A stretch of 6,286 nucleotides of DNA, from positions 1-6,286 of the forward strand of contig JAKAXG010000274.1 in assembly GCA_021827225.1 (NCBI GenBank), given 5' to 3'. Position numbers and translations under genes: made by a program. Under the pieces are notes generated by a model. That model saw nothing but the letters and a program-made list of their open reading frames with translations. It searched no databases and was not told the DNA's origin. This DNA comes from Actinomycetes bacterium (GTDB lineage Bacteria; Actinomycetota; Acidimicrobiia; Acidimicrobiales; Palsa-688). This document shows, piece after piece, positions 1-5,518 of the stretch. How positions within the stretch are numbered: position 1 is the first letter of the stretch; every line of letters starts with the position of its first letter.

Positions 1-803
1 CGGGCGGCCAGGTCGCCGATCTGGGGGGCGGACATCCCGGCGACGGTCAACGACCCGCCGTCGCCGGCGCTGACCTGCCCGCCGGCGGCGGTGATGGCGG
101 CGGTGAACGTCTCCCGGTCGGGGGTGATCAGCCTGACGGCTCCCCCGCCGCTGCGGCTGACGAAGTCGGCCACGCTGGTCTCGGCGATCAGCCGGCCCCG
201 GCCGATCACCACCAGCCGGTCGGCGGTGAGGGACATCTCGCTGATCAGGTGGCTGGAGACGAACACGGTCCGGCCCTCCGCCGCCAGGGCCCGGAGGAAG
301 TTGCGGACCCAGCGGATCCCCTCCGGGTCGAGGCCGTTCACCGGCTCGTCGAACATCAGCACGGCCGGGTCGCCGAGCAGGGCGGCGGCTATGCCCAGCC
401 GCTGGCTCATACCCAGCGAGAACTTCCCCGCCCTCCTGGACGCGACCGATGTCAGGCCGACCTGGTCGAGGACCTCCTCGACCCGGCGCAGCGGGATGTC
501 GTTGGTGAGGGCCAGCCAGCGGAGGTGGTTGCGGGCGCTGCGGGCCGGGTGGAACGCCTTGGCGTCGAGCAGGCCGCCGACCTCCCGGAGGGGCCACGGC
601 AGGTCGCTGTAGGGCCGGCCGTCGATCAGCGCCGAACCGGAGTCCGGGAGGTCGAGGCCCATGATCATGCGCATGGTGGTGGACTTGCCCGACCCGTTCG
701 GCCCCAGGAACCCGGTGACCACGCCGGGTGGGACCTCGAAGGTCAGGCCGTCCACCGCCGTGGTAGCGCCGTAGCGCTTGGTCAGTGCGTGTGCCGTAAT
801 CAT
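1..803 (-). CDS. ABC transporter ATP-binding protein (ABC-2/drug-export type), 3' end cut by window edge
   Basis: This is the cytoplasmic ATPase of an ABC exporter; it would drive a separate ABC-2 permease not present in this window. From the ATG at 803, 267 complete codons are visible and no stop is reached, so the C-terminus lies beyond the left edge. Visible motifs are an A-loop Tyr (Y11), Walker A GPNGSGKST (34-42), signature FSLGMSQRL (128-136), Walker B VLMFDEP (148-154), D-loop NGLDP (156-160) and the switch His H185. The stretch LLDAKAFHPARSARNHL (78-94) sits at the Q-loop and is typical of actinobacterial exporters related to DrrA and BceA; Asp occupies the usual Gln position. The C-terminal part (about 215-267) is the accessory domain of this subfamily, and roughly 40 residues are probably missing. 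A GTG directly precedes the ATG in frame and could also start translation. The nearest GGAG lies only 2 nt from the ATG, so a leaderless mRNA is plausible. The cargo cannot be inferred. The family call is secure. Confidence 0.93.
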   Translation of the reverse strand, partial: MITAHALTKRYGATTAVDGLTFEVPPGVVTGFLGPNGSGKSTTMRMIMGLDLPDSGSALIDGRPYSDLPWPLREVGGLLDAKAFHPARSARNHLRWLALTNDIPLRRVEEVLDQVGLTSVASRRAGKFSLGMSQRLGIAAALLGDPAVLMFDEPVNGLDPEGIRWVRNFLRALAAEGRTVFVSSHLISEMSLTADRLVVIGRGRLIAETSVADFVSRSGGGAVRLITPDRETFTAAITAAGGQVSAGDGGSLTVAGMSAPQIGDLAA

Positions 804-811
804 CACTCCAC

Positions 812-840
812 ACGGTAAGGATCGACGCCTCCCGGGGGAA
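812..840 (-). promoter_or_regulatory. Possible promoter for the ABC ATPase gene (leaderless type)
   Basis: On the minus strand a TACCGT hexamer (817-812) fits the actinobacterial -10 pattern TAnnnT. It ends 8 nt before the ATG at 803, which would place the transcript start at or next to the start codon. Seventeen nt upstream is TTCCCC (840-835), a poor -35 match. The absence of a well-spaced Shine-Dalgarno site agrees with leaderless initiation. This rests on motif matching alone and is tentative. Confidence 0.25.
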
Positions 841-859
841 TACGGCCAGTCGGCGTCTT

Positions 860-883
860 CGGGGTGGGGTTAACCCCACCCCG
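860..883. repeat. Perfect 24-bp palindrome between the operon end and the ABC gene; terminator or operator
   Basis: The half-sites GGGGTGGGGTT and AACCCCACCCC meet at a central TTAA with no spacer, and a flanking C/G pair extends the symmetry to 24 bp. It starts 15 nt past the stop codon of the upstream SDR and ends 56 nt before the ABC start codon. In RNA it could form a GC hairpin with a TTAA loop. No T-tract follows on the minus strand, so a classical intrinsic terminator is not shown, although high-GC actinobacteria often use hairpins without a U-tract. The exact dyad is equally compatible with a dimeric repressor site controlling the ABC gene. Confidence 0.6.
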
Positions 884-898
884 GGTACGCGACCGCGG

Positions 899-1846
899 TC
901 AGCCGCCGGGCGCCGGCACCGGCTCCCGCCCCGGGATCCGCCCGCTGGTCTCGGCGTTGGGGGCGGCCTGCTCGACCAGCGAGGTGACCACCGGGCCGAG
1001 ATCCTCGGCGTTCCAGCGGGCGTCCCGGTCCACGCCGGGGCCGGCGTGCCAGCCCTCGGCCACGCTGATGTGCCCGCCGGCCACGTTGAACACCCGCCCG
1101 GTCACGTGCCCGGACTCGCCGCTGGCCAGCCAGGCGATCAGCGGGGACACGTTGCCCGGGTGCCTGCGGTCCCATTGGCCGGGGGTGGGGTCGGGCACGC
1201 CCCGGGCCCGGGCCAGGTTCTCCGTCATGCGGGTGCGAGCCCCGGGGGCGATGGCGTTGACCGTGACCCCGTAGCGGGCCAGCTCCTTGGCGGCGATGAT
1301 GGTGAACGACGCGATGCCCGCCTTCGCCGCTCCGTAGTTGGTCTGGCCGACGTTGCCGTAGATCCCCGACGACGAGCTGGTGCAGATGATGCGGGCGTCG
1401 TTGGTCTCCCCCTCCTTGGCCCGGTCCCGCCAGTGAACCGCCGCCCAGCGCGAGGGGGCGAAGGTGCCGCGCAGGTGCACCCGCATGACGTCGTCCCACT
1501 CCTCGGGGGTCATGTTGACCAGCATGCGGTCCCGGAGGATGCCGGCGTTGTTGACCAGCACGTCGAGGCCGCCGAAGGTGTCGAGGGCGGTCCGCACCAG
1601 CCGCCCGGCGCCCTCCCAGTCCGACACGTCGTCCCCGTTGGCCACCGCTTCCCCCCCGGCGGCCCGGATGGCTTCGACCACCTCGTCGGTCGGCTGCTGG
1701 GAACGGCCGGAGCCGTCCACGTCCGAGCCGACATCGTTGACCACCACCCTGGCTCCCTGGCGGGCCAGCTCCAGCGCGTGCTCCCGGCCCAGGCCCCGCC
1801 CGGCCCCGGTGACGATGGCGACGCGGCCCTCACACAGTCCTGGCAT
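899..1846 (-). CDS. SDR oxidoreductase, Hsd4A/MFE-2-like (3R)-hydroxyacyl-CoA dehydrogenase
   Basis: A 315-residue cytoplasmic Rossmann-fold enzyme, predicted to oxidise a 3-hydroxyacyl-CoA to the 3-ketoacyl-CoA with NAD+. The cofactor motif TGAGRGLG is at 13-20, and D38 ends strand beta-2 (VVVNDVG), which favours NAD+ over NADP+. NNAG is at 99-102, and the catalytic residues are Ser158, Tyr171 and Lys175 within SSSGIYGNVGQTNYGAAK. The long segment after beta-2 (VNDVGSDVDGSG), the VHLRGTF stretch and the GIYGNVGQ motif are hallmarks of the dehydrogenase domain of peroxisomal MFE-2 (17beta-HSD type 4). The tail, with VAEGW and DARWNAEDLGPVV, matches as I remember it actinobacterial Hsd4A, a dual 17beta-hydroxysteroid/3-hydroxyacyl-CoA dehydrogenase of sterol side-chain degradation. 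The start is the ATG at 1846, with AGAGGTGA at 1860-1853, 6 nt upstream and overlapping the stop of the acyl-CoA dehydrogenase gene. It is the last gene of the operon. Family assignment is firm; steroid specificity is not shown. Confidence 0.93.
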   Translation of the reverse strand: MPGLCEGRVAIVTGAGRGLGREHALELARQGARVVVNDVGSDVDGSGRSQQPTDEVVEAIRAAGGEAVANGDDVSDWEGAGRLVRTALDTFGGLDVLVNNAGILRDRMLVNMTPEEWDDVMRVHLRGTFAPSRWAAVHWRDRAKEGETNDARIICTSSSSGIYGNVGQTNYGAAKAGIASFTIIAAKELARYGVTVNAIAPGARTRMTENLARARGVPDPTPGQWDRRHPGNVSPLIAWLASGESGHVTGRVFNVAGGHISVAEGWHAGPGVDRDARWNAEDLGPVVTSLVEQAAPNAETSGRIPGREPVPAPGG

Positions 1847-1852
1847 CGCGGC

Positions 1853-3082
1853 TCACCTCTTCTCGACGCTCGGCTCTTTGGGCAGTCCGAGGGCCCGTTC
1901 ACCGATGATGTTCTTCTGGATCTGGCTGGTTCCCGAGTAGATGGTGCCGGCCCGGCTCGAGAAGAACACGTCCTGCCACTCGTCGGTCTCGTAACCGGGC
2001 CCGTCGGGGCGGATCATCTCCCCGGTGCCGGCGACGGACAGGGCGATCTCCCCGAAGCGCTTGTGGTACTCGCTCCAGAACAGCTTGTTGACCGACGCCT
2101 CCGGTCCCGGCTCCTTGCCCTTGGCCAGGCCGGCCAGCAGGCGCAGGCCGGCGTAGCGCATGATCTGGACCTGGCTGTAGGACCAGGCCAGCTGCTGGCG
2201 GACCAGGGGGTCGGCGGCCTTGCCGTTCTTCTGGGCCAGGTTGATCAGGTCCCACACCTCCTGCTCGAAGGAGAGGTGGGCGGTGGTGGCGTTGCCGCCC
2301 CGTTCGAAGCCGAGGGTCGTCATGGCCGGGGCCCAGCCGTTGTTGATGCCGCCGATGACGTTGAACAGCGGCGCCCGGGCCCGATCGAAGAAGTCCTCGC
2401 AGAAGCCCGACGCCCCCGACATCTGCCGGAGGGGCCGGAACTCGACGCCGTTGTCCCGGGTGAACGGGACCAGCACGTACGACAGCCCCCGGTGCTTCGG
2501 CGCGTCCGGGTCGGTCCGGCACAGGACGAAGATCATGTTCGCCCTCTGCGCCCCGGAGGTCCACACCTTCTGGCCGGTGATCACGACCTCGTCGCCGTCG
2601 ACGACCCCCCGGGTCTCCACCGCCCCGAGATCCGAACCGTGGTCGGGCTCGGAGTAGCCCTGGCAGTACACGTCCTGGCCGAGGATGATCCGGGGCAGGA
2701 AGTGGGCCCGCTGCTCCGGGGTCCCGTGCACGATGATCGCCGGACCGACCAGCGACTCCCCCATGCCCCGCCGCACCGGGGGCACTCCCTGGCGGCGCAG
2801 CTCCTCCAGCCACACGGCCACCCGCACCCCGTCCCAGCCCCGGCCGCCGACCTCCACCGGCCACTGCGGGCAGATCAGCTTGGCGTCCTGGAGGCGGGCC
2901 TCCCACTCCACGTGCAGCGGGTGCTCGGTGAAGGCGATCCGCTCGGCGCCGCGGCGGCCGCCGGCCACCTGGCCGCCGTTCCAGTTGGTCAGGTCCTTGA
3001 GGCCTTCAGGCGCATGGGCACCTATCCAGTCCCTCATCTCCCGGCGGAACTCCGTGATCTCCGGTCCGAGGTCGACGTCCAT
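1853..3082 (-). CDS. Acyl-CoA dehydrogenase (FadE-like)
   Basis: An FAD-dependent enzyme that would introduce the alpha-beta double bond into an acyl-CoA, passing electrons to electron-transferring flavoprotein. The 409 residues have the usual family length and order: an N-terminal helical domain beginning MDVDLGPEITEFRREMRDW; CPQWPVEVGGRGW (71-83); the FAD/substrate segment GYSEPDHGSDL (142-152); WTSGAQ (174-179); and a C-terminal helical domain ending IYSGTSQIQKNIIGERALGLP. The Glu found in MCAD's YEGTSQIQ is Ser here (S383). TLGFERGG places a Glu (E260) where isovaleryl-CoA and long-chain acyl-CoA dehydrogenases keep their catalytic base, so the enzyme is probably active. I chose the ATG at 3082 because AAGGGGG lies about 8 nt upstream and the N-terminus then matches the family. 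An ATG at 3112 would add 10 residues and overlap the preceding stop by 8 nt, but has no good ribosome-binding site. Many actinobacterial homologues act as heteromers; no second subunit gene is seen here. Confidence 0.93.
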   Translation of the reverse strand: MDVDLGPEITEFRREMRDWIGAHAPEGLKDLTNWNGGQVAGGRRGAERIAFTEHPLHVEWEARLQDAKLICPQWPVEVGGRGWDGVRVAVWLEELRRQGVPPVRRGMGESLVGPAIIVHGTPEQRAHFLPRIILGQDVYCQGYSEPDHGSDLGAVETRGVVDGDEVVITGQKVWTSGAQRANMIFVLCRTDPDAPKHRGLSYVLVPFTRDNGVEFRPLRQMSGASGFCEDFFDRARAPLFNVIGGINNGWAPAMTTLGFERGGNATTAHLSFEQEVWDLINLAQKNGKAADPLVRQQLAWSYSQVQIMRYAGLRLLAGLAKGKEPGPEASVNKLFWSEYHKRFGEIALSVAGTGEMIRPDGPGYETDEWQDVFFSSRAGTIYSGTSQIQKNIIGERALGLPKEPSVEKR

Positions 3083-3090
3083 CCCTTTTT

Positions 3091-3097
3091 CCCCCTT
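3091..3097 (-). promoter_or_regulatory. Ribosome-binding site that decides the acyl-CoA dehydrogenase start
   Basis: The purine-rich AAGGGGG on the minus strand lies about 8 nt before the ATG at 3082 and is followed by a run of five A and GGG. The alternative ATG at 3112 is preceded by a CG-rich coding sequence without comparable complementarity to 16S rRNA. This favours initiation at 3082. Confidence 0.55.
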
Positions 3098-3104
3098 GTG
3101 TCTC

Positions 3105-4253
3105 TCAGACATCGGCGCCGAGCACCAGGCACCCGGACGCCATGAACATGCCGCCGACGCCGAGAGCCACGCTGGTCTCGACGCCGGGCACCTGGTTGGC
3201 CGCCTCCTTGCGCAGCTGGCGCACCGACTCCTGGATCAGGAACATCCCGTACATCCCGGTGTGGGTGTAGGACAGGCCGCCCCCGTTGGTGTTGAGGGGC
3301 AGCCGCCCGCCCGGGGAGGTGTGCCCCTCCTCGATGAACGCCCCGGCCTCCCCCCGGCCCACGAAGCCCATGTCCTCCAGACCGTAGATGGGCAGGTGGG
3401 CGAAGGCGTCGTAGATCATCACGTGGTCGACGTCGGCCGGGCCGATGCCGGCCTCGGCGAACGCCCGGGCCGAGGCGTTGCGGAAGGCCAGCGAGGAGGT
3501 GAAGTCCTCCATCATCGACACCATCGGCGTCTCCGAGGCCTCGCCGGCGCCGAGCACGTACACCGGCGGCTTGGGCCCCGGCCGGGCCCGGGCCCACTCG
3601 GCCGAGGTGACCACCAGGGCGCCGCCCCCGTCGGTCACCAGGCAGCACTCCAGCAGGTGCATGGGATAGGCGATCATCCTCGACGCCAGCACGTCATCGA
3701 CGCTGATCGGCTCCCGGTACATGGCCCGGGGCACGTCCGCCGCCCAGCGGCGCTGGGCCACCGCCACGCTGGCCAGCTGCTCGGGGGTCAGGCCGTAGCG
3801 CTTCATGTAGCGGAGAACGCCGATGGGGAACAGCGTCGGCGGCCCGGCGGGACCGTAGGGCGCCTCGAACTGGCCCTGCGGCGAGCTCGGGTCGGTCGTC
3901 CGGCGGGGCTCGCCGACCCGGGACCGGCCGGACTGCCCGTGGGTGACCAGGACGACGTCCGCCAACCCGCTGGCCACGGCGGCGGCGGCGTGGCGCACGT
4001 GCACCAGGAACGAGCAGCCGCCCACGGCCGTGAAGTCGACGTAGGTGGGCCGGATGCCCAGATGGTGGGCCACCACCACCGGCGAGATGCCGGCCGACGC
4101 CACCCCGTCGACGTCGGCCAGGGTGAGCCCGGCGTCGGCCACCGCCAGGCGGGCGGACTCGGCGTGGAGCTCGAGCGCCGACATGTCGGGGACCACCCCG
4201 ATGCGGCTGGTCTCGGCGGCACCGACGATGGCCGCCTTCCCTTTGACGCTCAC
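3105..4253 (-). CDS. Thiolase-fold lipid-transfer-protein (Ltp)-like enzyme; putative retro-aldolase or thiolase
   Basis: A 382-residue thiolase-superfamily protein, slightly short for a classical thiolase and typical of Ltp-type proteins. It probably cleaves a C-C bond in an acyl-CoA intermediate. It opens with the KAAIVGAAETSRIG strand. The segment that holds the nucleophilic Cys in thiolases reads VGGCSFL (77-83); aligned on its Ser, Gly79 takes the Cys position and Cys80 is shifted by one. NTNGGGLSYTHTGMYG (321-336) keeps the active-site His (H331). The final motif ALGVGGMFMASG has Gly where thiolases keep the second Cys. These substitutions fit Ltp2-like retro-aldolases and related thiolase-fold proteins that work with a DUF35 partner, and the DUF35 gene lies immediately upstream. 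The GTG start at 4253 overlaps that gene's TGA by 4 nt (GTGA), indicating translational coupling. A longer in-frame opening upstream merely covers the DUF35 gene. The fold and pairing are secure, but the reaction is inferred. Confidence 0.88.
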   Translation of the reverse strand: MSVKGKAAIVGAAETSRIGVVPDMSALELHAESARLAVADAGLTLADVDGVASAGISPVVVAHHLGIRPTYVDFTAVGGCSFLVHVRHAAAAVASGLADVVLVTHGQSGRSRVGEPRRTTDPSSPQGQFEAPYGPAGPPTLFPIGVLRYMKRYGLTPEQLASVAVAQRRWAADVPRAMYREPISVDDVLASRMIAYPMHLLECCLVTDGGGALVVTSAEWARARPGPKPPVYVLGAGEASETPMVSMMEDFTSSLAFRNASARAFAEAGIGPADVDHVMIYDAFAHLPIYGLEDMGFVGRGEAGAFIEEGHTSPGGRLPLNTNGGGLSYTHTGMYGMFLIQESVRQLRKEAANQVPGVETSVALGVGGMFMASGCLVLGADV

Positions 4254-4669
4254 GGCCGGCCGGGCGGGGTCTGGCCGGCCGGGGTGAACACCGGCACCAT
4301 CTGGTCCCCTCTGGCTTCGAAGCGGACCTCCAGGGGCATGTCCAGCTCCAGGTGCTCGGGGGTGTTGGGGACGCCCACGATGTTTGTCATCATGCGCGGC
4401 CCCTCCTCCAGCTCGACGACGGCTATGGCGTAGGGCGCGTCGGCTTCGAACCCGGGCGCCGGGCGGTGATTGATGAGGTAGGTGTGCAGCGTGGCCCGGC
4501 CGGACGCCTTCACCCAGGTGACGGCGGTGGAGCCGCAGTGGGGGCAGGCCGACCGGGGGTAGAAGAACGCCCGCCGGCAGGCGTCGCAGCACTGGATCAG
4601 CAGCTCGCCGCGGTTGGCGGCCTCCCAGTAGGGGGCGGTCTCCGGGGTGGGACGGGGGGCGGCCTTCAT
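4250..4669 (-). CDS. DUF35 zinc-ribbon/OB-fold protein, partner of the Ltp-like enzyme
   Basis: A 139-residue protein with the two-part DUF35 architecture. An N-terminal helix region (PETAPYWEAANRGEL) leads into a rubredoxin-like zinc ribbon with ligands CDAC (C28, C31) and CPHC (C42, C45), followed by an OB-fold of about 75 residues (VTWVKASGRATLHTYLINHRP to VRFEARGDQMVPVF). Family members bind thiolase-superfamily proteins, as in the Ltp2-ChsH2 aldolase, where the OB domain is thought to bind the CoA part of the substrate, and in the archaeal thiolase/HMG-CoA synthase complex. It is the smaller subunit expected for the enzyme encoded just downstream. Its ATG overlaps the TGA of the preceding SDR by 4 nt (ATGA), and its own TGA overlaps the next GTG. 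There is no normal Shine-Dalgarno site, only four G-tracts directly before the ATG. A longer in-frame reading upstream is an artefact of the overlapping SDR gene. Confidence 0.92.
   Translation of the reverse strand: MKAAPRPTPETAPYWEAANRGELLIQCCDACRRAFFYPRSACPHCGSTAVTWVKASGRATLHTYLINHRPAPGFEADAPYAIAVVELEEGPRMMTNIVGVPNTPEHLELDMPLEVRFEARGDQMVPVFTPAGQTPPGRP
4253..4281 (-). promoter_or_regulatory. Inverted repeat (9-bp stem) abutting the GTG start of the Ltp-like gene
   Basis: Two copies of the self-complementary octamer GGCCGGCC (4254-4261 and 4273-4280) are separated by 11 nt. One flanking C-G pair (4253/4281) extends the stem to 9 bp. In mRNA this would hold the first base of the GTG start codon inside an all-GC hairpin. 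The bases also encode the last residues of the DUF35 protein. Ribosomes finishing the upstream gene could melt it, giving coupled translation of the two subunits. Regulatory function is inferred. Confidence 0.4.
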
Positions 4670-5484
4670 CCCCGCCCCGCCCCCGCCCCGCTCCCGGCCA
4701 GCTCCGCCAGCAGCGCCTGGCTGTAGGCCACCCGGCCGGTCAGGTCCCGGGGCGGCCGGCTGCACAGGGCCAGCGCCGCCTCGGCCATGATCTCGGGAGG
4801 TTCCACCTCCTGGGTCGGGTCGTCCGGCCGTACCAGATGATGAAAAAGGGTTCCCGGGGTGGGCACCACCCGGCTCGGCGACAGGGCGTTCACCGCCACG
4901 TTGGCCTCCCACACCTCCGCCGCCAGCCCGGTCGTCAACCGCTCCAGCGCCGCCTTGCACATGCCGTAGACGGTCCCGCCCGCCGACCGCCGGTCCCCCG
5001 GGGGGATGGCCGGGTGCCTGGCCGCCCCCGAGGAGATGTTGAGGATCCATCCCTGCCCGGCCCGGGCCATGGCCGGAACCGCCATCCGGGCCAGGTCCAT
5101 GGGCGCGAAGACCTGCACCTCGAACATCAGCTGCCGGCGCCCGGGCGGGAAGTCCTGGACCGGGACGAACCAGGTGACGGCGGCGTTGTTGACCAGGATG
5201 TCGATGCCGCCCAGAGCGGACCCCGCCTCGTCGATCAGACGCTCCCGCTCCTCCGGCCGGGCCAGGTCCGCCGGTACGGCGAAGGCCCGGCCGCCGGCGG
5301 CGGTGATCTCTGCGACGGTCTCCGCCAGGCTGCCCTCGAACCGGTTGGTGCCCGGTTCGGCCGTCCTGGCGCTGACGGCCACGGCCGCGCCCTCGGCGGC
5401 GAACCGGCGGGCGATCGCCACCCCGATACCCCTGCTGGCTCCCGTCACCAGCGCCCTGCGCCCGCTCAGCACCCCGTCGGCCAT
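4666..5484 (-). CDS. SDR family NAD(P)-dependent oxidoreductase
   Basis: A 272-residue classical SDR predicted to oxidise or reduce a hydroxyl/keto group on the operon's acyl-CoA or alcohol substrate. It has the glycine motif TGASRGIG (14-21); Arg40 after strand beta-2 (VAVSART), suggesting NADP(H); NNAA (99-102) instead of the usual NNAG; Ser151/Ser152; and Tyr173/Lys177 in YGMCK. About eight extra residues between the Ser and the Tyr (PAIPPGDRRSAGG) form a longer substrate-side loop. The active-site Asn normally found in a VNV-type stretch appears as Gln124 (FEVQVFAP). The C-terminus LTGRVAYSQALLAEL is a common ending in actinobacterial members, followed by a Gly/Ala tail coded by a G-tract repeat. 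The start is the ATG at 5484, with AAGGGGAG about 7 nt upstream. It lies 34 nt after the acyl-CoA synthetase stop. It has little similarity to the Hsd4A-like SDR at the operon's end, so the two probably serve different steps. Confidence 0.9.
   Translation of the reverse strand: MADGVLSGRRALVTGASRGIGVAIARRFAAEGAAVAVSARTAEPGTNRFEGSLAETVAEITAAGGRAFAVPADLARPEERERLIDEAGSALGGIDILVNNAAVTWFVPVQDFPPGRRQLMFEVQVFAPMDLARMAVPAMARAGQGWILNISSGAARHPAIPPGDRRSAGGTVYGMCKAALERLTTGLAAEVWEANVAVNALSPSRVVPTPGTLFHHLVRPDDPTQEVEPPEIMAEAALALCSRPPRDLTGRVAYSQALLAELAGSGAGAGRG
4670..4689 (-). other. Four-tract G-run (G-quadruplex motif) directly upstream of the DUF35 start codon
   Basis: The minus strand carries runs of 4, 5, 4 and 4 G, each separated by a single C, ending at the base before the ATG at 4669. 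The spacing meets the strictest G-quadruplex definition, with one-base loops. The same bases encode the Gly/Ala-rich end of the upstream SDR. It occupies the place of the ribosome-binding site and could regulate DUF35 and Ltp-like translation, or simply be a low-complexity coding tail. The motif is certain; its role is inferred. Confidence 0.5.
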
Positions 5485-5518
5485 CCGCTCGCTCCCCTTC
5501 TCTCCTGGTTGTCGGTTG

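Noticed and set aside
1046..3145. A 699-codon open frame on the plus strand, antisense to the Hsd4A-like SDR and acyl-CoA dehydrogenase genes
   Set aside because: Its translation is low-complexity (Gly, Pro, Arg, His, Val-rich) with no recognisable domain. It mirrors the minus-strand codons, as expected where third positions are almost all G or C.
2685..4433. A 582-codon open frame on the plus strand across the thiolase-like and acyl-CoA dehydrogenase genes
   Set aside because: It is antisense to well-supported genes on the minus strand, compositionally biased and without motifs; it is a GC-driven shadow.
4254..4592. N-terminal extension of the thiolase-like gene to an ATG at 4592
   Set aside because: The extra 113 residues are the out-of-frame reading of the DUF35 gene and show no thiolase features. 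The GTG at 4253 gives the expected N-terminus and a GTGA overlap.
4670..5050. N-terminal extension of the DUF35 gene to 5050
   Set aside because: The added residues are a shifted-frame reading of the SDR gene, and DUF35 proteins of about 140 residues starting just before the zinc ribbon are normal.
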